Shown: positions 46,720 through 59,225, counted from the first letter of the stretch. The stretch: DNA of 64,000 bases from Cliona cf. orientalis (GCA_963930775.1 OZ005692.1:3458135-3522134), one strand, 5' to 3'. The notes: generated from the letters alone by a model not told the origin. Numbers and translations are program-made.

Positions 46720-46961
46720 GTGCAGCAGAGTCTCGGAACTCGTACCAATCATGACTATTGGCTAGCTGCAGTGTAGCAGTTCTGAACTATATTGAATTGT
46801 ATACTATACAATGTTATGGCACGCATGCGTGCACAAAAGAAAAATGAAATTATTATAATTCTATAAAAATTAATAGTGACAGCAATCATTCTCTGAGTAA
46901 TGGATTGCAATTACTAAACATCCTTAATGGCATGCTATTGCTTGTATATATTCCAATACAG

Positions 46962-48712
46962 TTGGTAACGTCTCTGACGGTTGTTACGGCTACACAGAGG
47001 ATCTGTTGGCCCTGGAGGCAGCTTCTCATTATGAAGTGCCCCTACCAGGAGATTGTTGTCTTATAACCTCCCCCCTGAAGTCTAATATCTGGGAATGCCT
47101 CCTATCAGCCCACCCAGATAGGCGATATGCCAGTTTCATTGTTAACGGCATTCAGAGAGGTTTCCGCATCGGCTGCAATGCGGGTAGAACAGATCTTCGA
47201 TCCTCCACACAGAATATGTTAGCTGCATACAGCAACTCCGGCGTCGTGGATAAATATTTGAAGGAGGAACTTGAGTCCAGTCGTCTAGTAGAAGTTCAAT
47301 CGCCGCTCGCAGAGGTCATTCACACCTCGAAGCTGGGGGTCATCCCCAAGAAACACCAGCCGGGGAAATGGCGATTGATAGTGGATCTGTCGTCTCCCAA
47401 GGGAGCGAGTACCAATGACTTTGTCAGCCCCACATTATGCTCACTTTCTTATGCATCGGTGGATTATGCAGCAGCCTATGTCTATGAGGCAGGGAGAGGA
47501 ACGCTGCTGGCGAAGCTTGATATAAAGTCGGCATACCGTAATATACCCGTGCACCCTGGGGATCGGCATCTGCTAGGTATCCAGTGGAAGGGCAAGACGT
47601 ATGTGGACACCTGTCTACCATTCGGCCTCCGGTCAGCCCCAAAGTTGTTTAATGCTGTGGCTGACGCCCTGGAGTGGGTCATCGTCAATGAAGGTGGATC
47701 TCAAGTCGAGTTTGTCATCCACTACCTGGACGACTTCTTGTTCGGGGGACGTCCTGGCTCAGAAGCCTGTGGCAAGGCCTTGGACCTTGCTCTTCATCTA
47801 TGCCGAGAAGTAGGCTTCCCAGTCATGCAGGAAAAAGTCCTTGGCCCAGCTACGGTGCTAGACTTTCTGGGCTTCATAATTGATACCACATCCATGGAAA
47901 TCAGACTGCCAGACGAGAAGTTGTCACGTATCAAGCAGATGATTTACTCATGGAGATCGAAGAAAAGCTGTACTAAGCGTACTCTTCTCTCTCTGATAGG
48001 CAACCTGCAGCATGCGAGCTCGGTGGTGAGGCCTGGTCGTACGTTCCTACGCCGAATGATCGACCTATCAAAACGTCAGGTCCATATGGACGGTCATTTG
48101 CGGCTTAATGCCGAGTTCCGAGCAGATCTTCGGTGGTGGGCAACCTTTCTCGATACGTGGAACGGAGTGTCGGTGATATCCGCTCTGTGCAGATGCCCGA
48201 TTGATGCCAGGCTAGTCACCGATGCCTCTGGCTCCTGGGGGTGCGGAGCCTATTTTGGCAGCAAGTGGTTCGCTCTGTCGTGGTCCTCTTGCCCTGCATG
48301 GGCAGAGGTACATATCAGTGTGCAAGAGTTATTACCGATTGTTGTCTCCTGTGCCATATGGGGGAGTGACATGACTGGTCGCCATATCCGTTGCTTGTGC
48401 GACAATGCAGCTGTTGTTGTCATGATCAATAAACACACAAGTAAGCACCCTATGGCGATGCATCTGCTCAGATGCCTTTTCTTTATATGTGCACGATCCA
48501 ACATCACGTTATCTGCGGAGCACATAGCAGGCATCTCAAATGAAGCAGCTGACGCTTTGTCGAGAAACAATCTACCAGCATTTTTCCTGAAGGTCCCCTC
48601 TGCCGCTAGGGCTGCCTCAGCGATACCTCCGGCGCTGATCGAGATTCTAATCAATCAAAGGCCAAACTGGTTGTCGGCCGAGTGGTCCAGCGCCTTTCAA
48701 GCCTGCCTCTAG
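46962..48712 (+). CDS. Reverse transcriptase-RNase H, DIRS-type element 1
   Basis: The frame is open for over 570 codons. Numbering from 47006, reverse transcriptase shows KWRLIVDLS (120s), LDIKSAYRN with D172, the DTCLPFGLRSAP motif and the active site YLDD (240-243). RNase H follows: D406 (LVTDASGSWG), E441 (VQELLP), D466 (LCDNAAVV) and D516 (NEAADALSR). The sequence copies element RNA to DNA and removes the RNA strand. There is no protease or DDE integrase; a tyrosine recombinase lies next. No good ATG begins the frame, and it probably joins an upstream exon through the CAG at 46961. The catalytic residues I could check are intact. Confidence 0.9.
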
Positions 48713-48844
48713 CCTCTATAGAAACAGTTAAGGCCTGGATATCAGATTCTGTATCAGAATGTTATTTGTCTCTGTTGTTGTATCTTGTGAATTGTATGAT
48801 TGTAGCCATTCTCAGTCATTATGCTCATTATAACTCTTAATATA

Positions 48845-49840
48845 GGACCATCAATGGTCTCTGCTGAATGGGAACAATGTCAGGCGAGCGCTGATGAATT
48901 CTTTGCGAAAGGTCTAGCGAAGTCTACACTCAAGTCCTATCAGTCTGGTATCAGGAGATATAAGAGCTTCTGTGTAAGGCTCAGTCGTCCGACTCTTCCA
49001 GCAAGAGAGGAGACCCTATCGGCATTTGTGGCTGCTCTCGCGAAAGAAGGTGTGTCCTACACCTCACTGAAAGTCTATTTGTCAGCAATACGACATTACC
49101 AGATACAAAATGGGCTGGGGGATCCTGGTATCTCACGGATGGCACGCCTGGAGTACATCATGAGGGGAATAAGGAGAGATGGCGCCCTAAAGCCTAATCC
49201 TAGGAAGGAACGCCAGCCAATTACACCTACACTTCTCAGCAAGCTTTTTGCAGTATGGGAAAGACGAACAGATTTGAGGAACGCCAAAATGCTATGGGCT
49301 GCTTCATGCCTAGCATTTTTCGCTTTCCTACGAGTCGGGGAGTTCACAGCATCAGGAGTCAGCCAATTCGATGACAAGGTTCATCTGTCCATCTCCGACA
49401 TATCAGTTGATCGCCTCGAGGCCCCTTCTATGGTCTTAATTAACTTGAAGCAGTCAAAGACAGATCAGCTAAGGAAGGGTGTCACAGTCGTCCTTGGGAA
49501 GACAAATAAGTCCCCACTGTGCCCTGTATCTGCTTTGCTGAGTTATTTGGTGGTGAGGGGGACGGCTCCAGGTCCTGTATTCATCTGGGAGAATGGGCAG
49601 TTTCTAACCAGAGCCCACTTCGTGGAGGAGGTCAAAAAGGCTTTGCAGCTGGCTGGAGCAGATGCTTCAGATTTCAACGGACACAGCTTCCGGATCGGAG
49701 CAGCGTCTACAGCAGCTGCTAATGGCATGGAGGACAGTCTGATCAAGATCCTAGGCAGATGGGAGAGTGATGCATATCAAAGATACATTAAGATCCCTCG
49801 GCAGGAATTAGCGAATTATACACTCCTGCTTTCCTCCTAG
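48845..49840 (+). CDS. Tyrosine recombinase, DIRS-type element 1
   Basis: The open frame (from 48821; probable exon start after TTAATATAG at 48844) has an N-terminal core-binding region (GLAKSTLKSYQSGIRRY..) and a catalytic domain. Numbering from 48821 the active-site set is R171 (FLRVGEF), K213 (LKQSKTD), H288 and R291 (GHSFRIGAAS) and Y322 (AYQRYIKIP). This enzyme inserts the circular DNA intermediate of DIRS/Ngaro elements and, unlike integrases, leaves no target duplication. It is complete by motif, and its order after RT-RNase H fits PAT/Ngaro-like elements. A short intron, 48713-48844, seems to separate it from RNase H. Confidence 0.9.
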   Translation, partial: GPSMVSAEWEQCQASADEFFAKGLAKSTLKSYQSGIRRYKSFCVRLSRPTLPAREETLSAFVAALAKEGVSYTSLKVYLSAIRHYQIQNGLGDPGISRMARLEYIMRGIRRDGALKPNPRKERQPITPTLLSKLFAVWERRTDLRNAKMLWAASCLAFFAFLRVGEFTASGVSQFDDKVHLSISDISVDRLEAPSMVLINLKQSKTDQLRKGVTVVLGKTNKSPLCPVSALLSYLVVRGTAPGPVFIWENGQFLTRAHFVEEVKKALQLAGADASDFNGHSFRIGAASTAAANGMEDSLIKILGRWESDAYQRYIKIPRQELANYTLLLSS

Positions 49841-49940
49841 CGGCCTACCTGCATCTGGGTAAAATCTCAATATGAATTCATCTTAACTTCTAATACAAAC
49901 ACCTTACATACACTTTCTGGCTTGGGGGGCATTGTATTGC

Positions 49941-50730
49941 TTGGATGCGGGGGTAGTGACGCCACTCCCCCTGGTGTTAGGGACCCCAAGCCTTCAGCGT
50001 TAGGAGGCGCCTCCTGCCGCACCGGGATCGTGGGGACTGGAGAACTCCTCTCGTCCCCGGCGAAGCGGCAGGGTGGAGGTCCTGCAGACAGCTCACTGCT
50101 CAGGGGCTTCCACCAACACCTAACTCTGGTCATAGACCAGCGGACGGTAGCATTATCCAAGGGAGTTACCCTGCAATTAAATGAGGTTTTAATGGTCACA
50201 TTTAAAGCAGGTTAATTGCGCAGGAAGTCCCCGCCCTGCGCGAGCAGGCGAATCGCGCATGCGCGCGCAGGGGCATTACATGAGGCGCCACGCGCGCGTG
50301 GGGTAATTAGCGGGCGTCAAAACATACACAGTATACTGTTATCTGTATCGATAAACATCATACTGTTCATCAATAATAACAAATAAGAGTACAAGCATAG
50401 GCACCCCTGACGCAGGTTGAAACCTGTGACAGGGCTGGAAAGGACCCAGGGTACTTAAGCCGCTGCAAGCGTAGCGGGAAAGCGTGTTAGGTTGAGTAAG
50501 AGCTTAGTGTTGCTGTGGCAAGAAGAGCTGAGGAGCTGCATTCTCTGTCGCCCCACCCCCCCTCCACGAATTTATTATGTGTTTTCTTGTTTGTCTGTCC
50601 GTCTGTCTGTTTGTCTGTTCGTTTGTTTGTTTGTTGTATGTCATCTCCGCCGACTTGTTCGGCGTGATTAGCCCTTTGCAGCCGTGCTGGATGCGGGGGT
50701 AGTGACGCCACTCCCCCTGGTGTTAGGCAC
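49941..50730. repeat. Split direct repeats at the right end of DIRS-type element 1
   Basis: GGATGCGGGGGTAGTGACGC, CACTCCCCCTGGTGTTAGG occurs at 49943-49981 and again, same orientation, at 50691-50729. Direct repeats after the recombinase gene fit the B1-A2-B2 layout of Ngaro/PAT elements. The left A1 partner is missing with the truncated Gag. The segment between holds CpG-rich inverted words and GTCTGTCTGT runs. Confidence 0.75.
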
Positions 50731-50744
50731 TATTTGTGACGCTC

Positions 50745-50925
50745 GTGGACCATATCCCTCGATTCGAGGCACAGTGAAGCTCGTTTTTCGCCAAATGCGA
50801 CTGATTCATTGTGCTTATTAGTCGCTCAGGTGCCTAGACCTCGAGATATGGCGATTTTTGTGCTAACGACAACAACAACGACGACAACGATTACTTTACC
50901 CCTTGCACATGCGCGCGGGGTGATT
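50745..50925 (+). repeat. Dispersed repeat family X, copy 3
   Basis: CTAGACCTCGAGATATGGCG, then ACAACAACGACGACAACGA, then CTTTACCCCTTGCACATGCG with a CGGGGT end. It is the closest relative of copy 1 at 644-822. Confidence 0.7.
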
Positions 50926-50992
50926 ATATGCCTCTGAGGGGTGCTCGAGCACCCTGAGCACCCCCCCTGGATACACCAGTGCGGATATGCAT

Positions 50993-51259
50993 TTACAGTG
51001 GTCAAGATTTGTTAAAAATACCTTAATTGGATCCATTGAAATTAAACTTTAACAGTTCACCCCGTTTTTGATGAAAAACAATAAGCAGCTGAGAAATAAC
51101 GGATTTCTAATTAAAGCGCACCTTTTTAGGTGTGCATTATTTAGGAAACTAGTGATTAATGGTTTTTTAATCAAAAACGGGGTGGACTGCTAAAGTTTAA
51201 AAGAAATTCTATTGAATTGATCCATTAAAGGAGATTTTTAACTAATTTGACCGCTGTAA
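50993..51259. mobile_element. 267-bp hairpin element with TTACAGTGGTCAA ends
   Basis: TTACAGTGGTCAA and TTGACCGCTGTAA are inverted with one mismatch, and the arms continue through AACTTTAA and CCCGTTTTTGAT for about 75 bp. Centre GCACCTTTTTAGGTGTGC. No coding sequence. Confidence 0.7.
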
Positions 51260-52014
51260 CTACATACTCATAATTTTGATGTCCACTGGCTCAATATACA
51301 AAAAGTACAAGTCACATGACCTCCAAGGTTGGCATGCATGCTTAAATCATTGATATCTTGTTATATCGGCAAATTTATAGTCTGCAGGAGTATACCCGGG
51401 TGAAAAGGACCGCGTTATCTGCTGAATTCTCGCGGATTAACGCGGAATTTGATTGAAATACCGTGCAAATTTCACGCGTTTTGTTCACCGCACACCGTCA
51501 GTTCGCGCCGAAACACGCCCATGCCCGTCATTTTCGCGATTGCACACGCGGTGACACGCGAGCGGTTCAACTATCATGGCTGTTGTTGTAGAAAGGTGAG
51601 AATAACAAACGCTGACGGTCAGCGGCGCGGTTATGAGCGTAGCGACGTGGGCCTAATAAACAAGTGCGGTGTCCATTTTTTAAACGAGACTATACGTTTG
51701 CTTACTCGATCTACGGCGATCGCCGTAGCTACGTGTTTTTGACAGTTTTATAGCCTTCATGAGCGTTAACGTCCATGGACTAGCTCCGAGTGGCACGCTC
51801 TTGAGGTACACAATGCATGCATGGGTTAATACTGGAAGGAGATCCTGAACGTTCTATAGTCAAGTAAGAAGGTAGGTGTGGTTATCAAACTATTTTTAGT
51901 ATAGTAATAATTTTTGTTGTGTACTCAATGTTATCTTATGTCAATGATGCAAGAAACTATAATATTAATGTTAAACTATAATGTTGGCAAAGAAAATGAT
52001 AGTCCAATCATTGA

Positions 52015-54839
52015 TCAGTTTTCAGTGTCACTGTTGTCAGATTCAATGGCATCATCACCTTTCTTCTGGGCCTCCTTGATCTTCTTCCTACATCCCCTAC
52101 ATTTATTGTTGAGACTAGTACGGACGATTTTGTCCCACCGAGTGTCACCTTCAGTCCTACTGCTAACCGGATAATAGTAATTGGTGTGGGCTGCGTAAGT
52201 GAAGAAATGGGCATTACTATTGGGGGGACAATAAAAAATTTAATGATGTCATAATAACTTACCCTTTATAGCTAATAGAAGTTGTTGATCCAATAATTTG
52301 CGCCCTTTAGCTTTCGTGCAGCATGAATCTGCTAGCACCTCCTCCGAAAAAAATGCTGTTAGTAGATTTAGAGCAAACTGTTGTGGTCGACCAACTGGGG
52401 GGCAGCCCACAGCTTGCTGAAATAGTGCTAATCCAGCTTCAGAGGGGAGCCTGACTTTCACCTGTTGCTCTGTGCAGTTAGGATCCCCACAGATGACTTC
52501 CAAAGGATCTGAGTATCAGAACAACATGCAAGCTAATCACTACTAGGTACTAAAGTGCAAACAGTAACTGTTATCCAGAAGTGTATATAATAATATTCTC
52601 CTATCTTTACACGATTAACATTATTAGAGTATGTACATGTACACATGCATGCATATTGCATGTACAACTGCAATACACTACATGACTAGTGTCACTGAAA
52701 CTGCACCAATAATAAGTCTTAATAGTACATAGTTGACATACCAGGAGCTCCGCTGATTTTGCTGGTCTCAAGATCACCATTGCTGTCGTCAAGTGCTGCC
52801 CCACTGCCACAGCTGATCCCACCAACCGGCTTCTCTGCCGCATCAAACTGAACCTAAAATAGAATTATATGTATGTATGTACATTCATAAATAATCCTTT
52901 AATAAAGTAGTGTTACTATACATGTTTATAGGCATAAATAATTTCTTACCTTCTTCACACGCTTCTTCTTCACCTCATTTGTCAGAGCATCCAACTTCTT
53001 GTGCACTTCCAAAAATTGGTACTCTAGCCAAAGCTTCAACTGGCTCAGCTGCATTTGATCCACGCTCCTTCCACTGTAGCTTGACCTGTTCATCCACCTG
53101 TCATTCTATCATCAACCCAATATTAACAACCTGCAATAATATTATATGGAATTCATAAGTAAAAGACTCACCCCATATAAATCATCACTAAAATCCATCA
53201 CATTCGTGACATCACTAAAAGGAGCTCTAGGAGTAGACTGCTTGTGAACTGGTGGTGTAACTTTCGTTGAAGTTGTGGAGAGTTGTTTGGAAGGGTTTAC
53301 TCGCTCTGTATCAGGTGAGTAGGGTGGGTCTACTATGGGAAGCTGTGAGTGGTCCTCCAGTGAGCCTATGTCAGGCTCTGGAAACCTGTCCACTTCTGCT
53401 CCTCGAGTTGTTTGCCCTTTCTCCTGAGTTGATGCCTAATAAAAAATGGTGTTTAAAATAAAGCGAATGAATGATACTGAAGTTACCTTTGACTTCTTGG
53501 TTTGAGCTCCATTGCCCGCAGATAGTTGACGGCTAGGGGGGGTTGTACCAGTTTGGTTGAAAGGGGATGCTCTATCAGATGGTGTGGCAGTGGGAGTCTG
53601 AGAGTCGTCTGGTGAGTCCTCCAAATCAGCTAACAGCTGCTCGGTCACCTTCTCGACTCTTTCAAGAATAGGGTATTTGGCTTGCATTTTCTTTCTAGTT
53701 GAAGCTTGTGAATTTGAAGTCTTTGACTTGCGTTTGGGAGGGTAAACTGAATTCATGTTAGACTCTTTCCTAGTCTTCTTGGCATTCTTTGTAGCTTCTG
53801 TTGCCGCCCTTTTCTTACTGGTTGACGTCTGTGTTAAGCAAAGTATAAACTATTATAAGCCTAAATAGATTTACAGGGTTTATTTTAGGGGCGCCAGGGG
53901 GTGCTTTCACCCCTCTCCCCCTCGGAAATTATTTTATGTAATAACATGGTTGCTCTCTTGGATTTGTATTTGCAATTAATTTTGCTGCTATGTGTTTGGG
54001 TGAAATCCTGAAATAAACCCAGGATGTACATACCTCTGACTGATCCACCAATGGAGCTGATGTCTCAATATCAGGTAACAGTGTACCATCTAGACTACTT
54101 TCATCATCATCATCATCAAGCTCTTCCAATCTCTCTAATAATTCATCCATGTTTTTCTTTGTTCCTAGTGATGGAATAATATTGTATTATTAAGTATAAT
54201 TTGCACATTAAATTTTATAGCCTTGTCCTGTCAATGTAGTATTTGGACCGCCATATATACAGATCCTAGAAACTAACCCTGCTAACCATTTTAATATACC
54301 CGGAACCCAGCCCCTCACCCCTTACTATAATTAATCACAAGCATGGGGTCCATATAATTATTTGTGAAATTTTAATGGCGGAGTGGGGGGGGGGGGGGAT
54401 TAGATATTTTGAAATATTTGGACTGGGGAACAAAAAAGGTGGGGGTCCAAAATTTTCATGACACTGTCCCCAAGGGCCTGGGCATGAGGCATATGTATAA
54501 TCAAACACTTACCACTACAGAGTAGCTTTGCACTGTAAGGCACCATCTTAGCTCCTTCCCGAACACGAACACTGCACATCTTTCCAATTTTCACACCTTG
54601 TCCATCAACACCGGTCACGTTCTTTCGTTGTACAACATTTCGTGGGTTTCCATCTTCATCCCATTGAACCAAACAGTAAGCACCTAGTACAACTAAAACA
54701 AAAGCCTGTCAATTAGCTCAATTTTGTTTAGACATTTAATAAAATTTAATGATTTTGTACGCTTACCACACTCTTCTTCGGCCGCTTTTATTCTTTGCGC
54801 TAGACGCGTCGAGGTGACTTTCAAGCTGGAGTCGTCCAT
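52015..54839 (-). CDS. BEN-domain protein of the CACTA element, 9 exons, 559 aa
   Basis: Exons in coding order: 54767-54839, 54513-54692, 54034-54164, 53487-53828, 53172-53435, 52950-53105, 52742-52853, 52263-52508, 52015-52190. All have GT..AG borders, phases agree, and the total is exactly 1680 nt ending in TGA. The N-terminal part (MDDSSLKVTSTRLAQ.. to about residue 84) includes AYCLVQWDEDGNPRNVV and KMVPYSAKLLCSG, a small domain common in animal BEN proteins. Next come an acidic EELDDDDDESS patch, a long basic and Ser/Thr/Pro-rich linker (likely nuclear signals RKKMQAK, PPKRKSK) and KKKRVKK. The C-terminal BEN domain (about 430-540) reads LNLLTAFFSEEVLADSCC..GRKLLDQQLL and TRWDKIVRTSLNNKCRGC. 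BEN domains bind DNA. I infer a second element protein acting on element ends or chromatin. Confidence 0.85.
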
Positions 54840-55068
54840 TGAGTAGATCTTTAACGTTGGAAGATGAATAGGCTGAAATTGTTTAGCAACGAGATGTACA
54901 CTGGCACAAAGATCTGGCAGCTCGCTATCGCGGTATGATCGATCAATCAGCTGGTAATCAGGTGGCAAAATGTCACGTGCATGCATACGCCACACCTCCA
55001 CGTACGTACATGTATGCACGTTTGTACAGTACTGTCCTGAAGGTGGGAATTTGAAGTGATCGATTATG
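54840..55068. promoter_or_regulatory. Divergent start region between the two CACTA genes
   Basis: Only 229 bp separate the BEN start codon (54839, minus) from the transposase start codon (55069, plus). It must hold both 5' leaders and probably a two-way promoter. It contains TACGTACATG and TGTCACGTGCATGCATACG, which include an E-box-like CACGTG. No TATA box is obvious. A minus-strand open frame that continues up to 55193 overlaps it, but has no ATG before the one chosen except an internal one at about 54988. Confidence 0.55.
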
Positions 55069-58000
55069 ATGGCTGGAATTTCAAGCGACGAAGCAAGCTC
55101 ATCCTTTTTGTGGGCTTCTGATAGTGATTCCGATAGTGATACTGGATTCACGGGTACGTCTATACTATTAAAGCTACTACATTCACCGAGCACTTGATAC
55201 AGTTTCTATGATCATTGCCCATAGGCGTAGAAACCATGGGGGCTCCGGGGGCTGGTGCCCGCTATGTTTTCTGATAGTTACATAGTTAGGCTCAATTTTA
55301 TACACACTGATCATACAGCCCTTGCATATAAATATTATTAATATAGATCTATAGTGCACCCCCCCCCCCCCCCCCCATTACCAAACCATCTTCCTACGTC
55401 CCTGTTGTCTGCATGCTATTCGTAAGTCTCAAGTTTTATTTACCTCCTTACAGCCCTTTCTACATCCGAGAATTCGAGCAGTGATGATGAAAGTGGAAGT
55501 AGTAGTTTATCGGGTAAGAATTATATCATCGATGTGATGCTATTATTATCTATGAGTATGAGTAGGCTTACTAGTTCAAATTTGATAATACACCATCATG
55601 CATGCAGATGATAACGAGTCTGTTGATGAACAACCAATGGAAGATGGCAAGGACGAAGTGGAGGATCGCTTTTATGGGATGAATATTGATGAAACATTGC
55701 TTGAGCCTCTGTATGAAGGTGCCAACTTGTCTGTCCTGGAGAGTTACTTTAAACTTATGCAATTTTCATTACATCATAGCTTGACAAAGCAAGCATTCAG
55801 TGATCTACTAAATGTTGTTTGTCTACACTTGCCAACAAATCCATCTATTTCGGTTTACAAGCTAAAAAAGTTTTTTTTGAGCCTCTTCCATGACATCTCA
55901 TTTTCAAAGCACCACTGCTGTTCATCATGTGATACCTTGCTAGACGACAGCCGGACAAGTACTTGTCCAACACCCGGGTGTAGGGGAGCAGCTATCGAGT
56001 TCTTGTCTGTATCCATTGCAGCACAGCTGAAAAGAAAGCTAGAAGGTATGATACAGTGCTATACTATGGAACATAATACTTTTAGTACATGCATGCATGC
56101 ATGCAATACATGTATGCAAGCATACCAATACTTAAACAAGTCTCAACTGTACATATGCACACACTGGACATAGATCCAGTCACTTGGAAACAACTGCAGC
56201 AGAGATTCAGCAGGGTCTCATGTGGGTTAGAAGATGTATTGGATGGGAGGGAGTACCAGAGGCATTCGGATTTCCTGTCTGAGAAGGCTAACCTGTCAGT
56301 GACGATTAATACCGATGGGACAGATGTATTTCGTTCATCTACTGCCTCCTTGTACCCAATATGGGTGACAATCAATGAGCTCCCACCACTTGTTAGGTTA
56401 GCAGAGTAGCGATTATTAATTTTGATGGTAGTATTTAACTTATGGTTTTCTTATCTAGATTTAACAAGAGGAACATACTCCTTGCTGGATTATGGTTTCA
56501 CCGATCTAAACCACCAATGGCAACCTTCCTGCGCCCTATTATTGAGCAGATGAATAGTCTGGCAGACAGAGGTAAAGATTTTGAATTTTATGTGATACCT
56601 TACAAATATGTAGCAGGACTGCAATTAGGGGGAATGGGCAATTGCCCCCCTCCCCCCTCAACCGTGTAATAGCATGTACGTGTAGACAGGTCCCTATGTT
56701 TTCTAACAGCATGAGCCTACATCTCTTTATCCTCATCTCTGTGTAGGTATGTCCGTGAAGACACCAGAGGGAGTGATGACATCAAGAGTGCGGCTGCTTA
56801 TGTGTTCAGTAGATCTTATTGCCAGAGCACCTATACTGAACATGAAACAGTTCAATGGAAAGTATGGGTGCTGTTACTGTGAGGATGAAGGGCAACCACT
56901 GCCAACAACACATCTTCATCGCACCTGGCCTTACTGTGCCTCGAGCACATCTCGCACCCATGACAGTATCCTTGCTAATGCAAGTGAAGCTGTGAGAAAG
57001 AAGCAGCCTGTAAGCCAAGTCTGACTTTTACGTATTTTTGTTATTTCTAGGGAAATTTCTTAACTTAGGTTATGGGAATTAAGGGAGCCAGTATACTCTC
57101 TTCACATCTGCCGTTTGACATGTGTGCTGGAGTAGTGATAGACATGATGCACTGTGTGTTTCTTGGAGTGATTGGGAAGAGTTTAATGAAGTTTTGGTTT
57201 GGTTCAAGTCATCATGCCAAACCATTCAGCCTTAGAAGAAAGGTATGGTGGATATGTTTCTTTAAAACTGTACTTTACTACTGTATGTATACATGTATAT
57301 AATAGATGTCTCACTGTGATGAGCGGCTGCTGAGTATTCTTGTCCCTCATGACTTTAGCAGAGCGCCGAGGAGTCTGAGTGACCTTGCACACTGGAAAGG
57401 TAATAATATATCGTGTGTTCATACTCCTGAGAGAGTTTGTGTATGCATGTATGTATGCCCATATAGCTGTATACTATGGTATGTGTGTACTGTATGTTTG
57501 TATGTGTGTGTACCCAACATAATATTATTATTATTATCATGTTTTACAGCCTCAGAGTATTGCTCTTGGGTCCTCTACCTCTCTCTCCCTGTCTTGGAAG
57601 GACTCCTTCCAGAGCCGTACTTCACCCATTATTCTCTCCTCGTTGCAGCTATGCACATACTTCTAGGCCAATCACTATCATTTCACTCTTTGCAGATGGC
57701 TGAAAAGTACCTACTTCGTTTTTATGAGATGCTTTCACCTCTCTATGGTAGGTCAAATAATGCGCAGTGTATAATACGAGCACTCATATTATTATACTGT
57801 GATGGGGACTATAATATTATAGCAAGATTCATTCTTTGGTACAGGAGAGGTAGCATGCACTTACAATATGCACTTACTGAAGCACCTGTGCAACTGTGTC
57901 AGGAACTGGGGACCCCTGTGGGGCTACTCATGTTTTCCATTTGAGTCCTATAATGGCTTCCTGAAGCGGTACTTCCATGGGACGAGAGCAATGAATGTAC

Positions 58001-58663
58001 AGGTATAATTTTTATGACTAGTTTTACACTAATAATCAAATCAACATGCATATTGAATCATATTATCATCTTTTTCAGCTTGCATTTTCATTTGTGATGT
58101 CGCAAAACCTACCCAGGGAGAGAGGAGGATCACGGATGTAAGCATCCATCCACTCATTAATTTGCATAACAGTAATATTATTATCGTAATACACGTGCAT
58201 CAATACATAGGTTGAAACTAGCAGAGTGTTCCGTTATTGGCAAGGTGCAGGTGGTTTCATTGGATGACGATATCAAGGATGCTATTGGGACAAATGTGGA
58301 GCAGGCATCAATGTTTATGAAAGTGAAGGTGAACAGTGAAATTTACTACAGCCAGAGATACGATCGTTTAAGATCTCGAAATCTGTATGCTATCAAGAAG
58401 ATGATACAGAGAAGTATGGACTGATCCGGTACTTTCTTAGTATACCTGGACAGGTTGTGGCCGTTGTCGTGCCACTGTTCATCCGTGCACCTCCTCACTA
58501 CCCAAGCCAACTCAACATCCTTAATAAGAGAATAATCCCTGTAGCTTTATCATCCACAGTCTGTGCAGTGCCTATCAAGGCATTAGTTTGTAAATGTGTG
58601 TATGTACATTGTGGTAGTGGTATGTTTATTGTCAGAAAGCCCAACCTGCTTAATCTTAATTAA
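55069..58663 (+). CDS. EnSpm/CACTA transposase, 12 exons, one late frameshift
   Basis: Exons: 55069-55153, 55454-55513, 55608-56045, 56174-56396, 56459-56571, 56747-57009, 57069-57242, 57306-57399, 57550-57747, 57845-58002, 58079-58137, 58211-58663. Each junction is GT..AG and in phase. The acidic N-terminus (ASDSDSDSDTGF) is followed by a Cys pair region (CCSSCDTLL..CPTPGC). The catalytic core matches animal TNP2-like transposases: D242 (INTDGTDVF), D419 (VVIDMMHCVFLG) and E583 (FPFESYNGFLKRYFHGT) are the probable triad, with ELPP, GLWF and YCEDEGQ landmarks. The C-terminal part (KYGLIRYFLSIPGQVVAVVV) is in another frame; the shift lies near 58378. About 770 residues in all. It would excise and insert the element in the nucleus. 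Confidence 0.85.
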
Positions 58664-59225
58664 TTTTTATCTGTGTTACATCATGATTATGTAACATTCA
58701 ATGATAATGTAACATTCAATGATAATATCAGTAGTCATCTATACATACCGAATGTCAATAAAAAGTCACAATACATAATATATAGCAACTTTACTAAGTA
58801 TGTAGGAGAGCTGATCTTCAGGTATACTTCTCGCATCGACGTCGCTGCAGGGCCTCGAAAATGGCGTACAACAGCTACCCAAGCGGCCTGCTCTGTGAAA
58901 ACCATCGAGTTGCTGTCCACCATCACGCGTACGAAGATACACAACATCGACAGCGAGCACGCTATTGTCGGCGATGAGACAAACGATCAGTGATGATCGC
59001 GCTCGCGATCGATGAAAGAGCACGGCAGTGCTAAAGCGAACCACGCGCCTTGCAAGCTGTCAGCTATTTAGCATAGTGTTAATGATATCGCCGCGGTACC
59101 ACGCGTAAAACTCACCGATCCTCGCGCCTGAAGGTAGCCGTCTTGTCGCGGTCAACGGCGAGAAAAGGCGTGGCTAGGCGGGAAACCACGGTTATGCGCG
59201 AATCAACGCAATGACCGCGAAAACG
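58664..59225. other. Right non-coding arm of the CACTA element
   Basis: A duplicated TAACATTCAATGATAATG lies at about 58690-58725, followed by a CpG-rich part (58830-59225) dense in GCGATCG, CGCGG and ACGCG words. These are likely transposase-binding subterminal repeats. Open frames on either strand here lack recognisable domains. Confidence 0.5.

Noticed and set aside
54693-55193. Long minus-strand frame reaching up to 55193 as the BEN gene's first exon
   Set aside because: It has no ATG at its upstream end and overlaps the transposase's first exon. The internal ATG at 54839 gives a clean start. An alternative upstream exon cannot be fully excluded.
57306-57944. A continuous 212-residue frame through 57306-57944
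   Set aside because: It reads through two introns of the transposase gene. The exon model keeps family motifs (for example FPFESYNGF) that this frame loses.
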